Origin: Falciphora oryzae
Taxonomy: Eukaryota; Ascomycota; Sordariomycetes; Magnaporthales; Magnaporthaceae
Direction of reading: 5' to 3'
Length of the DNA stretch: 64,000 bases
NCBI GenBank assembly: GCA_000733355.1
Contig: JNVV01000011.1
Location: forward strand, 486,679-550,678
Numbering within the stretch: the first letter of the stretch is position 1; each line of letters starts with the position of its first letter. The notes beneath the pieces are model-generated. The model was not told the DNA's origin. It worked only from the letters and a program-made list of their open reading frames with translations, and ran no database searches. Made by a program: the position numbers and the translations under genes. Below are positions 34,801 through 47,052 of the stretch, one piece after another.

Positions 34801-36348
34801 GACATGGTGACGTCGGGCCAGCGGCACCCGTTCCTGGGGCGGTGGAAGGTGGGCGTCAACGCTGACGGGAAGATGCAGGCGCTGGACCTCGACGTCTTCA
34901 ACAACGGCGGCTGGTCGTGGGACCTGAGCGCGGCCGTGTGCGAGCGCGCCATGACGCACAGCGACAACTGCTACCGCGTGCCCAACGTCCACGTCCGGGG
35001 CCGCATCTGCCGCACAAACACAATGTCCAACACGGCCTTCCGCGGCTTTGGCGGGCCCCAGGGCATGTTCATCGCCGAGACGTACATGGCCGAGGTCGCC
35101 GACCGCCTGGGAATGCCCGTCGAGCGCCTGCGCGAGGCCAACATGTACCAGCCGCTCGACGAGACGCACTTCAACCAGGCCCTGACCGACTGGCACGTCC
35201 CGCTCATGTACCGCCAGCTGCAGGACGAGACCGACTACGCCGCCCGCAAGGAGGCGGCCACGCGCTTCAACGAGGGCCACCGCTGGCGCAAGCGCGGGCT
35301 GGCCCTCGTCCCGACAAAGTTCGGCATCTCCTTCACGGCCCTCTGGCTCAACCAGGCTGGCGCGCTGGTGCACATCTACCACGACGGCTCCGTCCTGGTC
35401 GCGCACGGCGGCACCGAGATGGGCCAGGGGCTGCACACAAAGATGGCCATGGTGGCGGCCCAGGCCCTGCGTGTGCCGCTTGACCAGGTCCACATCTCCG
35501 AGACGGCCACCAATACGGTCGCCAATGCGTCCGCCACGGCCGCCTCGGCCTCGTCCGACCTCAACGGCTACGCCATCGCGAACGCCTGCGACCAGCTCAA
35601 CGCCCGCCTGGCCCCTTACCGCGAGAAGTTGGGGCCGGAGGCCACCATGGGCCAACTCGCCGAGGCCGCCTACTTTGACCGCGTCAACCTCTCGGCCCAG
35701 GGCTTCTACAAGACGCCAGAGATCGGCTACACGTGGGGCGAGAACAAAGGGAAGATGTTCTTCTACTTCACCCAGGGCGTCGCCGCGGCCGAGTGCGAGG
35801 TTGACACGCTCACGGGCACGTGGACCTGCCTGCGTGCCGACGTCAAGATGGACGTCGGCCGCAGCATCAACCCGGCCATCGACTACGGCCAGATCCAGGG
35901 CGCCTTCGTCCAGGGCATGGGCCTCTTCACCATGGAGGAGTCGCTCTGGCTGCGCTCCGGGCCCCAGGCCGGCCAGCTCTTCACCCGCGGGCCGGGAACC
36001 TATAAGATCCCCGGCTTCCGCGACGTGCCCCAGGAGTTCAACGTGACCCTGCTCAAGGACGTCGAGTGGCAGGACCTGCGCACCATCCAGCGCAGCAGGG
36101 GCGTCGGCGAGCCGCCCCTGTTCATGGGCAGCGCCGTCTTCTTCGCCATCCGCGAGGCCCTCAAGGCCGCCCGCGCCCAGTACGGCGTCGCCGCCACCGT
36201 GGGCGCCGACGACAAGGAGGACGGGCTCCTCCGCCTCGAGAGCCCCGCCACCCCTGAGCGCATCCGCCTCGCCTGCGTCGACCCCATCATGGAGCGATCC
36301 AGGGTTATGCCCAAGGACGGGGAGAAGAACTTTTTCATCGCTATCTGA
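31825..36348 (+). CDS. hxA: Xanthine dehydrogenase (purine hydroxylase I)
   Basis: Molybdenum/Fe-S/FAD enzyme that oxidises hypoxanthine to xanthine and uric acid in purine use. Five exons, 31825-32006, 32114-32322, 32403-32435, 32549-34535 and 34623-36348, all phase-consistent, give 1,378 residues, normal for the family. Exon 2 starts in the plant-type 2Fe-2S cluster (CGEGGCGAC); exon 3 is just 33 nt and holds CGFCTPG; the second cluster continues in NLCRCTGYRP. The FAD domain has KIIGGSTETQIEIKFK and RQIRNVGTPAGNLVTASPISD. The molybdenum part shows GGQEHFYLETNA, FGGKESRS, AFRGFGGPQ and RGVGEPPLF with the catalytic Glu. Introns 1 and 3 use weak donors (GTAATC, GTCTGT). A Cys-rich insert (about residues 155-185) links the Fe-S and FAD parts. 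Nitrogen control through nearby GATA sites is likely but unproven. Confidence 0.95.
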
Positions 36349-36504
36349 GCCTGAGTTGGCTTTGCACTTTCTTAACCCAAGTTACGAAGATTTCGCTCTC
36401 CTTGACTCTCGGTTGCGTTTTGGGCATAATGACCATGGTCTATTTACAACTCACTGAAGGTAAACTCGTTCCAGCTGATACATAGGAAGGTAGCAAAACA
36501 AACA

Positions 36505-39500
36505 TCAGGCTTCTCGCACGTTCTGCTGCCTCAGACCAAGAGACATGTAGTTTTCGTGCATCAGGCGCTCCAGCCTGCCCTTGTCGTCATTGTAGTGCGC
36601 CAGGTTGATGGCCATAAAGATCCACCTCTTGGCCCTTTCCTCGTCTTCCTGGCTAGAACAGTCGAGCCCGTGGTTATATGCCACAGTCGCGATCCACTCC
36701 AGCTCCTCGCGAGGCCATGGTGAGTTTTCGACCTGCCACGCACCCGTGTATTGAGAATCAGTAAATCAAAAATCAGCTCCCTCGGCGCGATTGTGGGGAT
36801 TGCCTCTTACCTCGACTGATTTCCTCACCACACCACACGCTGTTTTTAGTTCTTGAAATGCCAGCTCTGGATCCAGCCCCATCGTTGCCTGGAACAGACA
36901 GCGAGTGTATCTGGAGAGCGCGGCTGAGTCGCCGTCTTGCAGCTCTGAAAGTTGGGTGATGATCAAGCTCAGAGTGGAATAGAACTCTACAGAAGCCCGT
37001 AGTCAGTCAGCGGACTTTGATTTCAAAGCCCATCTGGCAATGAAGGAAGCGAGAACGAGAGAAAACGGACCTTGTGAGGGAATCTGGCAGGGCCCTTGCA
37101 GCCGCAAGGTGCAGTCCGCCATGGCTCTGAATGTGTCGGCATTCTTGCAGATCACAGCCCGCCGCACTACCTCGCCAAGCTGGGAACACTGTCCCAGGTG
37201 AATGGCGGCTTCCAGATCGAAAACAATGATGGTCTGGAGCTTCTTGAGTAAGTGCCTGTAGTCGGCCGGTGAAACACCCTCGCTCTGCTGATAGGTGTCC
37301 AGTGCTGCCTCAAACCCTGACACATTCTTCCGCACCCCCTGATAGTCGAGAAGCTGTTTCTCAACTTCATCCTGTCCTCGAGCAAGAGCGGCCAGAGCAG
37401 ACGCGTTCACGAAATGGCAGAATAGCCTGCGGAGAGGGAGGTCGCTAGCCACCGGAGAGCTTGCGTCGGACGGGAACTGGGCCGCGATTCTGATGCAAGC
37501 GTCTAGGGTTCGAACCACCTGGCGTGGATCCCACTTCTGAGCGTTCTTGATTGCCGAGTTGTAAGCATTCTGACAGAACCATTCGAGCTCTTTGAGGTCG
37601 AACAGTTTTTTGCCACTGGCGTCTGTCTCGTTTCCTTCCGTTCCTTTCGCAGCTGCGGAGCTGTCGTGAGCATCAAACCACCGTCATGAACCCTTCGCGG
37701 AGAGACGAATAGTGACGTACCTAGATCAAACATCGTTGCAATATCCGAGATAACTCTCTCGTGATTGACATGACTGTCGCCCTCTTCCAGCAGCTTGTGC
37801 AGATACCGGACGGCGCATCTTAGAAGCGTTGGGGGGTGGATCGAGCTGCTTGTCTTATGCCCACGCCCCTGGACAAGCCGCTTCAAGGCCTCGGTAACGC
37901 ATGCATTATCGCCAGCCTTTTGGGCATCCAGAACGCACGCGTACAGCAAATCCTCTCCTTTGTCGGACGCGCTCAAGGTTTCCAGGCATTGGGCAGCCAA
38001 GTCAAAGTCGCCACTACGAACTGCAACTTTGAACATCAAATACCTTGTCATCTCGTCATTCTGTGTTTGCTCAGCCATACCGTGGTATGTGGATAGGGCC
38101 GCCGGCAGGTCGTTGAGAGACAGACTGCAGAGCAACAACTTCCTGTCAAGGGTGAGCAGACGTCTTTGAAACAATGGCCTATGAATAAATTGCGGCAACT
38201 CACCTTTCCACCTTGGCTCTGTTGATTGGGCCTGAATCCTGGAAAACTGGCGCAAGAGCGAGGTAGCACCATTCCGCTGCCAAGTCGCAGTGTCCCTGGG
38301 AATAGCCGGCGTCGATCATCTTCCAGATCAGCTGGTACGCGGCGCTGTTAGATACCGAGATTTGGCACTTGCATGACTGAATGGGCTCTACATACCATCT
38401 GAGAGCCTGTAGCCGCCTTTGCCCCGACCGGCAGTTCCAACTTGGAGAAGAATGCTTTAGCCTGTCCAATGCTGTCCATAGACTCTCGGTGTTGGGTAGT
38501 CATCTTCACTCTGAGGACGACGAGCTTGTCATACCACTCGGCACCGTTGCCGCGCTCAAAGTTGGCATCCTGTAAGCTCGCTAGAAACTCGTCGAGGACC
38601 TTCACCCCGAGGCCAGGGCTCTTCTCGTGGAGTTTTTGGATGTGCCTTTTTAGAGCCTTGAAGTTTGGATCTGTGTACTTGAAGACCTTGATCATGCGGC
38701 GGAGCACGTCGGCGTAGGCCTCGCTGTCGAAGACTTCGGCAGGCGACTTACTGAGCAGCTCAAGGTTAAGAATGAGAACAAACGGCTGGTTCCCAATCTC
38801 GGTTTCAAGATAGCCGACCAGGCCGCGTGCCTTCTCAAAGCCCTCGGGAGTCTCGAGTCCAAGAAGGGCCGTGATATGTGCCTGGAAGATGGAGAGCCTG
38901 AGGCTTACCCCTTCGGCGGAGAGTTGACCAATGTTCTGGCTGGTGATGATGTCGTTGCTCCTCCCCAGCCATTTGGAGGCCATGGGGAAGTCTCTCTTCA
39001 CCATGGCCAAGTCCCTACCAATCTCGTAAAGAACTTCGGCTAGGTTCTCCGCGGAATTGTGGTCCAAGGATGGGAGCAGAGATTCCACCTGGGCGTACAT
39101 GTGCTCGGCGACCTCGAGTCGGTTCTCCTTCCAACACTGCCATAAATCAGTTGGTAATTGTTTTCCCGCACAGGGGCCGCTGGATAGGCAAATTTACGTA
39201 CCAAAGCCACACGCACGCCGTAATATTCCGCCCTCAGTCTGGCGCATTCATGAGCCTCGCCAGCTTCAATGTCTCCTTTACATAGTTTATCTGCTCTGCC
39301 CTCGTACTCGGCCAGCTGCTGAACCACGATTTGGCCGAGTTCCGAATCTTGCTCCTCTTTTGGATCGTCAGCGACACCGCTATGCTATGGTGCGGACTCG
39401 GTATGCGCTCACCGATACATGATCTGGCTGCTTTCAGGGCCAGCCTCATCAGGTAGGCCAGGGTTCCAGGAGTGCAGCCATCTTCCCACTGGATTAGATG

Positions 39501-39946
39501 GATGATCTGGAAAGCGAGGACGCGGGCGGATAGAAGTAGGGCTTTGTGGGCGGCCGCCGGGTCCTTGTCTGCGATCTCTCGCCGGACATGGGTGCATCTG
39601 TTCCAGAGGTTCGTGCCAAGCTGGTCAAGGCTTCGGTCGCCGCAAAGCCCGGCGCCGGGAGTCTGGTGAAGATGGTACTGGCTCTGGTGCTGCTGGATGC
39701 TACGGATGTGCTTGCGGATGCTGACGTGAAGTGTGGCCGCTGCGGCGGGCTCGGGGCTTCGGGTCTGGAGGGTCTGGATCAAGTCCTCGGCAAGTCCTGG
39801 GTCTGGTCAGCGCCTTTGCGGATAGAAGCGTGTGCGGACGGATAAGGGATGGACGAGAGATAATAATTACTGGTGATCGTCGCCTTCAGTTTCTTGATCT
39901 TGTTAGCCCGGCCGTTTTGGGCGGTCTCGACAGGAGTTGGCGGCAT
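36505..39946 (-). CDS. SPO22: Meiosis protein SPO22/ZIP4
   Basis: Tetratricopeptide-type scaffold of the meiotic ZMM group, which promotes crossovers and synaptonemal complex formation on meiotic chromosomes. Nine exons, 39946-39871, 39796-39413, 39356-39202, 39136-38396, 38331-38204, 38142-37721, 37652-37071, 36986-36811 and 36732-36505, join in phase throughout to give 963 residues, the expected length. Family segments include GTNLWNRCTHVRRE near the N terminus, RLRAEYYGVRVALCWKENRLEVAEHMY, DLAAEWCYLAL and ELEWIATVAYNHGLD with KRWIFMAINLAHY at the C terminus. Several introns show a CTGAC or CTAAC branch site shortly before the acceptor. It converges with xanthine dehydrogenase, with only 156 bp between the stops. 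Its presence implies the species keeps a meiotic programme. Single exons could shift slightly with transcript data. Confidence 0.9.
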
Positions 39947-40958
39947 GGTACATTCCGGAGTGCGGGCGACGACGATGAGATTCGGAGCCTTCGTTGCAAT
40001 GAGCTGACCCAAGATTGTTCGTAACTGAGGGTTACAATGAATTATGGGCACTTGGGATTCTCACGGCAAGGCCAATGGTGGGAAGAGGAAGGCACGACAT
40101 GATGGCAAGCTCCTGACGTGACTGCCTGACAGGCACCGACCACCATCATAAAATCTACGTAGAATATGAAACAAATGGAGAACGAAAAAAAAAAAGAAAA
40201 GAAAAAGAAAACAAGCAAAGGGAGAAAATGGGGTTGATCACGCCGCCTCGACAGGTGGCGGCAGGCGTGAACGAAGCATCAAGGGGCGGAATGTAGTCTG
40301 CGTGCGCGCACCCTGATGAGATTGAAAATCGAAACCGGGATATGAGGGATAGGGGCAGACGGGAGCAGGTATCGAGGGCTTTTGGCATCAAATATTTGTG
40401 TATTTCTGGATACGCAGCAAGGTAGGCATTCCAACTTGGGACTCGCCCAACTTTATCATGAGCAGCAGGTTTGGTTCCATAAAGGTGCCTAAATCCCCAA
40501 CCAAATAGATACCATCAAGGCGCGTGTTGCCTGGGTTCCATGTCGTACACTAATAATATCTCGGTGCATGCATCCTCAGGTCACCAACGACAGAAGCTGC
40601 TGCTACTTTACCATGCAGACTACCCAAGTCTGGAATGGCCTCGCCCCAGAGCTGCAGTACCGGGCAGATAGATACTCCCTGGGTCTCTCCACACGCTACC
40701 TATCTTCAAGATAGCGTAGTTTGCTGGGACGGTGCGAACTCCTTGGCGTCTTAAATGCACTTTTAGGCCCTCACCTGAGCAACCCAAGCGGGACAAGGAA
40801 CCGTGCTGTCTTTAGTCGTCAGGCGGGTCGTGGGGCAGAAAGTTGCCCACGATCAAGCTTGGACTGGGGTGGATGTTAGCAAAGATAGCCTACCTAGGTA
40901 GGCAGCAAACAGAATATTGATTTCTTCACCGGCAGACTTGCAGCAAGTGGAAAGGGGC
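39947..40958. other. Intergenic region between SPO22 and acuK genes
   Basis: SPO22 promoter and acuK 3' region. Contains A-rich runs near 40186-40212 and a 16-bp perfect palindrome at 40888-40903. No gene is supported. Confidence 0.55.
40888..40903. repeat. 16-bp perfect palindrome (CCTACCTAGGTAGG core)
   Basis: The sequence gcctacctaggtaggc is its own reverse complement. A related CCTACCTACCTAGG string lies at 47318-47331 upstream of the calpain gene. Role unknown; such CCTA/TAGG strings recur in some Sordariomycete intergenic DNA, as I recall. Confidence 0.6.
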
Positions 40959-43041
40959 TTACATTTTGTGGTCGTCCCTCCGAATTTTGAGTGAGAAGCA
41001 GCACTTGATCGGCGGCTCTGTTGACTTGTCATCCGGGTTCTTGAGTGAACACGCTGTCAACAGGGTATCGTGTGCCGGGTCGAATGCGATGGTGCCGAAC
41101 TCTTCCCAGTACCGGACCACCGATTCTTCTGTTAATATCTCGTGTAGTGCAATCTTGCCCTGGTCCGGGATGAAGTCATATGTCAGTTGTGAGCGATGAA
41201 GTTGGTCAAGTTGCGAAGCTCAAAAGAATGGAAAAGGGGTAGCAAGGTCAGATGCGTACGTCACGTAAACTGTCAACTGGCACGTTGATGAGCTCTGCCA
41301 TCTCCTTGTTGCCCCTGAAAATCTCCCCGGTTCGGCGCCAGCAGCAGGCAGGGATGGCCATGCTCGCAAACACGCGGTCGTAGTCCATGAGCGTCTTCTC
41401 GAACCACATCTCGACCAAGACAAGTTCCATGTCTGTGAGTGCGTGTACCTTCTCCCGGAACTTGGGCCGGAACCGGTCCAGCTGCCGCAGAATCTTCTGC
41501 TTGGATGACGCCGCGATGTGGCTGTCCAGGTACGAGTTCAGCCGTGCGTACCCCTTAACGTAGTTGAACGGCTTCAGCAGCCCCGCGTCGTACTTGGCCT
41601 TGAGCAGCCGTTGCATTCGCGCTTCGGGTGTGTCGTTGCCCGACGGGTCGGCCGCCTGGAGGTAGTACTCGCGGGCCTTGTCGATGGGCACCACGCTCCC
41701 GGGCCTGGAGATGGTCTTACCCTTGTCTGTCTGCGGGGTCCCCAGGGCGTCCTTCGACGCGGCACTCGGAGGCAACATGCTGTTGGCTCCCGCGTCGGCG
41801 CCGCCGCTGCTTCCTGGCAGACCTAGCCCCAGGTTCGATTGAGTTCCAGTGATGCCCTGCATCTGGTCATCCAGCAATGCCCCGTCCTCCAGCAAACTTC
41901 CGTGAAGGAAGTCGCTCAGTAAGTTGAACTCGTTGGTCACTTCGGGGGTTATAAGGTTGTAGCTGGGGTGGTAGCTGTGCATGTCGTGGAAGTGGTTTTG
42001 GCTGAACCACGCGTCCGAGAACCCGGCAACTGCCCAAGGAGGGGCCATGAAAACGCAAGGAGACTGGGTCAGCAGTGTTATCTCATGTGGCATCTAGCCC
42101 CCCGAGCATTCACGTAAAAATGCCGTAACGTACACTGGCCGAGGCCGCTCGGGGCCCCCACATTGGCTCGCGATGCTTGTTGCTGCGCGAGGAGGGAGTT
42201 GCCCTGACCCAACGAGGCCATAGCACCAAAGCCAGCCGACTTGCCCGCCTGGGCACCGCCCACAGGGTCCATTCTGCTGTCGAAGGGTGGCGGGGGGCCC
42301 ATGGGCCCGACGCTCTGGTCTGCCACCGAGGCCTGCGCCATATCTGACTGCGTCTCGGTCTCATCCACGGTAGAGGTTCCCATGGTGCTGCTCTTGGCCT
42401 TTTTTGTCTCGTGCTCGCGTGGCTCGTCGTGGCAAAGGTGGCCGATATTGCGTTTTATACATCTGGTACATGGTCGCTCCTACGCCCGTCACCCAGCGGT
42501 CAGTAGCGGCACGACTGCGCCATGAGGAGCCCAGGAAGGCAACACAGGCGGGGTTGTCCTCGTCCACCAACGGGGACCAAGAATAAAACGAAAGAAAGAA
42601 ACCTTACATACGAGATCGCAAGTCATATGCTAAAGGCGGCCAGAGAGTCCATGGTGTCAGTCATAATTCGGGCCGGGCGAGGCACGCTTTCGGCGAGTTC
42701 CTGGCAAGGGGCGGTTCATGTTGCTAGAGGAAGGAGGAAAGGTGCGATGCGTCATTGAAGGGCACCGGACAGACCAAAGACATACAGATCTACGGCAATA
42801 AACGCAGGCTAGTAGGGGCAGCGCGCGGGCGCTCAGAACAGTCAGTACTGGGCAGACGAAAACGGGGACGGTGGTGGCTCTTTTGCGCGTAGGCTCGCCT
42901 ACCATGATTGACCTTGCGCCTCTTCTTAGGGGTCTTGGATTGCTCATCCAAGGGCGGCGGCGCATTGCCGGCGTCCTTGGACTGCGTGCGATCTGTGTCG
43001 CCATTGCCGTCGCCGGACTGTTTGCCGCCATTCGACTCCAT
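40959..43041 (-). CDS. acuK: Zn2Cys6 transcription activator of gluconeogenesis, AcuK/ERT1 family
   Basis: Nuclear regulator that turns on gluconeogenic genes during growth on ethanol, acetate and other non-fermentable carbon. Six exons, 43041-42903, 42808-42786, 42629-42612, 42479-42114, 42063-41260 and 41159-40959, give 516 residues, phase-consistent. The basic stretch KTPKKRRKV precedes a zinc cluster with spacing C-x2-C-x6-C-x5-C-x2-C-x8-C, spread over exons 1-4 with two micro-exons of 23 and 18 nt. The middle has NHFHDMHSYHPSYNLI and SLLEDGALLDDQ; the C-terminal PAS-like region includes HIAASSKQKILRQLDRFRPK, FEKTLMDYDRVFASMAIPA and RYWEEFGTIAFDP, all characteristic of AcuK/ERT1. The 50-bp intron 4 uses a GTGAAT donor, the only phase-consistent choice; a better GTACGT a few bases upstream would break the frame. 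Confidence 0.92.
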
Positions 43042-44071
43042 GGTGCTTCTCCCTCTTTCCAGTCTTTTTCAGCTTCTCCGTCCCTCCTTTTCAGCTGGTC
43101 GCGAATGTGCATTGGACGACGGAAGGATTGGCGTAGGCGGCGTAGACGTTCGTTCTCGGGGCCAATTCAACGGCGGGCTAGCGAGCCCTAGCAGGAGGAA
43201 CAGCGGGTGAAGTCGTAACGCGCGCGACGTTCGCGGAGACGAGAATCGGCCGCTGTGGCGTCGGCTCACAAGTCGAGGAAGAATGGGACCGCGGGATAGA
43301 GATTTGGGGTTTTCTGGAGCCGCGACGCGCTGCGCATATCGTACAGTATCGAACGGGACGGGAGGGGCATATACATGAGGCAGATGGGCGGTATGTTGGC
43401 AGGTCTGGGCACCTGAGAGGCACCTATTGAGGGTATACAAGACCAAGTATGCTCGCAATCCACGCAGCAATGGGATGCTGCGTCATCAGCCGCGATGCGG
43501 GCTCGCGTGAGCACCTGGACGAGAAGCGGAGGTTTGCGGAGACGAACCGCCTGCGCTGTGCGTGGGCTTCCAGCCGTCCTTTCCTCTAGAGCGGGGAGGC
43601 CCGGGCGACCAGGAAAAGCTGAGCCGAGGGGCTCATTTTCTCTTTTGGCTGGGCAGGAGCTGGTCTGAGGATGGTCTGGGCGTCAGCAGGACGAAAAAAA
43701 AAGCCTGCCTGGGCTGTGCCAGCGGCCAATGGAGGGGCCTAGTTGGTAACAATAGTGGGTCGCTGGGAGTAAGCTTCAGGGCGTGTCACAGGGATCCAGG
43801 TGCTTTTTTTCGGCTGAGGGGAGAGCATTCATCCCATCGTTGGATCGTCCAAATCTACCGAGATTGAAGCTCGCACCGGGCGCGGCTAGGTAACCGCACA
43901 TGCATTTTGATCACGCAATTCTGGGGCTTTTATAGAACATGGAAGACGGTAAGGTTGATCTATACCGGACTATTCCATGTGTCTAGGTACACATTTGGTG
44001 CCCAGTGATTCGATCCAGGGGGCTAGTACGCCGTGTCTCCATTTGTCCGACTTCTCTCCAAAAGACACCAC
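43042..44071. other. Intergenic region upstream of acuK
   Basis: About 1 kb holding the acuK promoter and the calpain 3' end. Open frames such as 43562-43867 plus show no motif. No gene is supported. Confidence 0.55.
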
Positions 44072-47052
44072 TCACATGGTCGCTCCCGCAGGCGTAGTGC
44101 CAACCGAGAGCGAAGTGGCCTCCTCGGCATCCTTGGGCTTGACCAGCTTGACCGAGACCTCAGAGTCCCGAGAGAAAACCCGCAGGCCGATGACGCAGAC
44201 AGCGTTCCAGGGGGTCCGGTTTTCATCGTCCGTCGTCGTCGTCGCCGGCGCTTCTTCATCATCCGACTCTTCTTCCTCGTCCTGCTCCTCCTCCTCTTCC
44301 GACTCCTCTGCCCCCCCCTCCCCCTCTTCCTCGTCCGATCCGTCCTTGTCCTCTCCCTTGGCGGCCGGAGTCGCGTCGACCTTGGCCTCGCCGTCGGCCG
44401 TCTTCTCGGTGGCATTAGCAGTGCCATCATCGGATCCCTTCTCGGTTGACGAGGTTGGTGTGGGCGCGTCGCTTCCCTCGGCGGCCTTCTTAGCAGCCTC
44501 TTCCTCGGCCTTCGCCTTCTCCGCCTTCTCCTTGGCCTCGGCCTCCTCCTTCTCCTTGGCCTCCTTAGCCAATCGCTTATTTTCCTTCCTTTGCGCAATC
44601 CTTTTGAGCCTCTCCTTCCGCTCCTTCTCCTTCTTTTCACGCTTTTCCTTGAGCTGCTTCGCCTTCTCCTTCTTCTTTTTGGCCTTTTCCTTCTCCTTTT
44701 TGGCCTTCTCCTTCTTCTTCTTTTCCTCCTCCTTCTTCTTTTTCTTCTCGGCCTTGGTCTCCAGCAGGAGGTCCTCATCGGTCACGCCCCCCTTTGCATG
44801 TGCGAGATCATACTGCATCCCGATCTGCCGGAGCTTTTGTGGATACTTCTCGGCGCACTCCTGGACGATGTCCTCGACCAGCTTCTTGTCCGCCTCCCTC
44901 GTCGCCGTGATCTTGGGAATAACTTCGTAGCGGCCAGCCTCGAGCTCCACCTCGCAGCTGACGGAACGGTTCTCCCAGTCATGGGCAGGTCGGACACGGC
45001 AGATGTGGTCGCCCGTCTTGCCATTCTCCTCCTTGAGCACAAAGTGCAGCGAGAAGGTGTACTGGCCCTCGAGCCCAACAAAGTAGCGCTCGTCCAGCTG
45101 CGAGAGGCTGATGACGACCAGACCTCCTTTCTTGATCTGTTGCCGGCGGGTGCCAGTGTCAGTCGCCGATAATCCAAACAAATGCGGCTATACGGCATCT
45201 TACCTCGAGCAGAAATTTCGACTGAAGGTACCCTGTGACCCAGCTGATATCGACGTTTGTCCATTGCTGCACGACAGTCCACCTCTCATCAAAGAGCCGG
45301 GTCCTGTGCATGAACTTGAACTTCTCGAGCATGTTGCGGAAAGACATCCAGAACACGCCGTCGTCACCGAACACGTGGCCTAGCTTCTTGAGCCAGTAGG
45401 GGGTCCATTCCTTGCTTCCGTCGGACCAAGGACCGTTCCACTCGCCGAACCCGGCGCCGCCCCGTCGACCCCACGGGTTCCTAGAACGTTGTTAGCATAT
45501 CGTAAAGGTGAGTGCGTGCGGTAGCGGCTTTTAGTCGAGGGCTTGCGTACCGGATCTGAACCAGCCGGACCCTGTCACCATTTTCTCCGACTTCCTCGAC
45601 CGCCTTAAGGATCGAATAGGCGTGGTTGAGGGCCAGGCCGTTGGAATTAGAGTCCCAGCCCGTTCCCATCGCGGAGAGAGCGAAGACGAAGTCGCCGGCG
45701 TCATTAACCAGCTCGCGCCAGAGCTTGTCCCTGTTCAGGACTCGGTTGGAGACCAGCGTGGTCGTCACGCCACCCGTCATGTCCTCGACACCCTCACCGG
45801 ACCAACCACCCTCGATCGCCTCGCTTACAAGGTGAAGATATGTCAGCGGTTCGATTCAGAATCCGGCTCTGCAACACTTGAAGGAGTAGGGAGACTCACT
45901 AGTCACCATGGATCTTGGCATATGCCTTCTCCAGGAGGGGCAGCCACGTCTCATTTTTGTCTTCGCAGCTGGCGAAATAGAGTGCCTCTGAGCCGGTTTG
46001 GTACCTAGCAAGGGCTAATGTTAGCACCAACTACTGCACCGCCAACAGTAAGTGAAACACACAACCGGCATACCTTGCACGGTGGTCCCTCTCAAGTCTC
46101 CCGGTGGGGTCGTACTACGAAGTTGGTGTTAGCATCGTCTTGGGCTTGGACCAAGATTTTGAGGACACTTACTTCGCCACTGTACCCGTTGTAGTCGGAG
46201 GTGGTCAAGAAGAGGTTGTCGTCAATCAGGACGGGAATGAAATCACCATCACGCTGGAAGACGAAGCCATAAACGCCGACCTCCTCATCGCGTGCCACAC
46301 AGACGCGGTCTATCAAGTTCTTGCGGTGAGCGATGGTCGCCACAGCGGCCAGCCACCAGCACTGTGGTTATTCGAGGTCAGCTTTTGTTCACGGTCGCTA
46401 CCACTACTAGACAAGGGGAGCGCGGAATACATACGTTTCCGTTCTGGCCCTGCTTGATGTCGGAAGCCGAGTAGCCGTCGACGGTGAAGCGAGGGCTGTC
46501 AAAGATCCAATCAACACGATGAACCGACCCTGGGTTGTAGTACGTGCCGTTGGCCCTAACACCGCGTCCAAGGCGAGGAGCGGCGGCGGCCTTGGGGCGG
46601 CCCTTCTCGCGGCCCTTCTCGCGAGTGGCGACAGCGGCAGCATTTACGACGTCTCCGGCGTCTCCGGCGTCTCCGGCATCAGAGTCGTCGCTGCAGGGGT
46701 AGTAGGGATCGTCGCGGACCAGACCGTTGAGGCAGTTGCCCTCCGGATCCGCCTCGATGTCGAAGTCCGGGTCGGTGAACTTCTCGTTCTTGAGGTGGCA
46801 GTCACGCACGGCACGGCGGACACGCTCGCGGCACTCCTTGGCGGCGGCCTCGTACGATTCGGCGGCGTTGCGGGTGGCGGCGGTGCCGCGGGAGCTGTCG
46901 GGCGGAAGCAAGGTGGCGTAGAGGCGGCGCGGGAAGATGGACGTCACCTTACCCGGCTTCTTGGCGAAGAACCTGTCCCAGAACTCCGAGACGTGCTCCT
47001 GAGGAGCCTTGGAGAAGTCCCGCTTCTTTGCAGCAGCCGCAGTGTCGGTCAT
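44072..47052 (-). CDS. Calpain-family cysteine protease with long charged C-terminal tail
   Basis: Intracellular papain-fold protease of family C2. Seven exons, 47052-46435, 46361-46173, 46114-46074, 46004-45900, 45823-45551, 45480-45204 and 45136-44072, all in phase, give 855 residues. The catalytic triad is visible: Cys207 in CWWLAAVA (first codon of exon 2, with Gln of QGQNGN just before), His385 in LALNHAYSI and Asn410 in IRNPWG. WDRFFAKKPGKVTSIFPRRLY near the N terminus and GVFWMSFRNMLEKF after the core fit fungal calpains. The last exon adds a beta-rich, calpain-III-like region, then a Lys/Glu-rich segment (about residues 600-700, coiled-coil or single helix) and an acidic tail. It does not look like PalB, which has a different tail and MIT-type start. 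Substrate unknown. Start chosen at the first ATG after an in-frame GTG. Confidence 0.9.

Noticed and set aside
34594..35655. 353-codon minus-strand frame inside the xanthine dehydrogenase gene
   Set aside because: Same reason: antisense shadow with biased composition opposite a clear molybdenum-domain exon.
39357..39412. Apparent frame break in SPO22 between exons 2 and 3
   Set aside because: A 56-bp intron with donor GTGAGC, a CTGAC branch site and an AAAAG acceptor joins the exons in phase, so no frameshift is needed.
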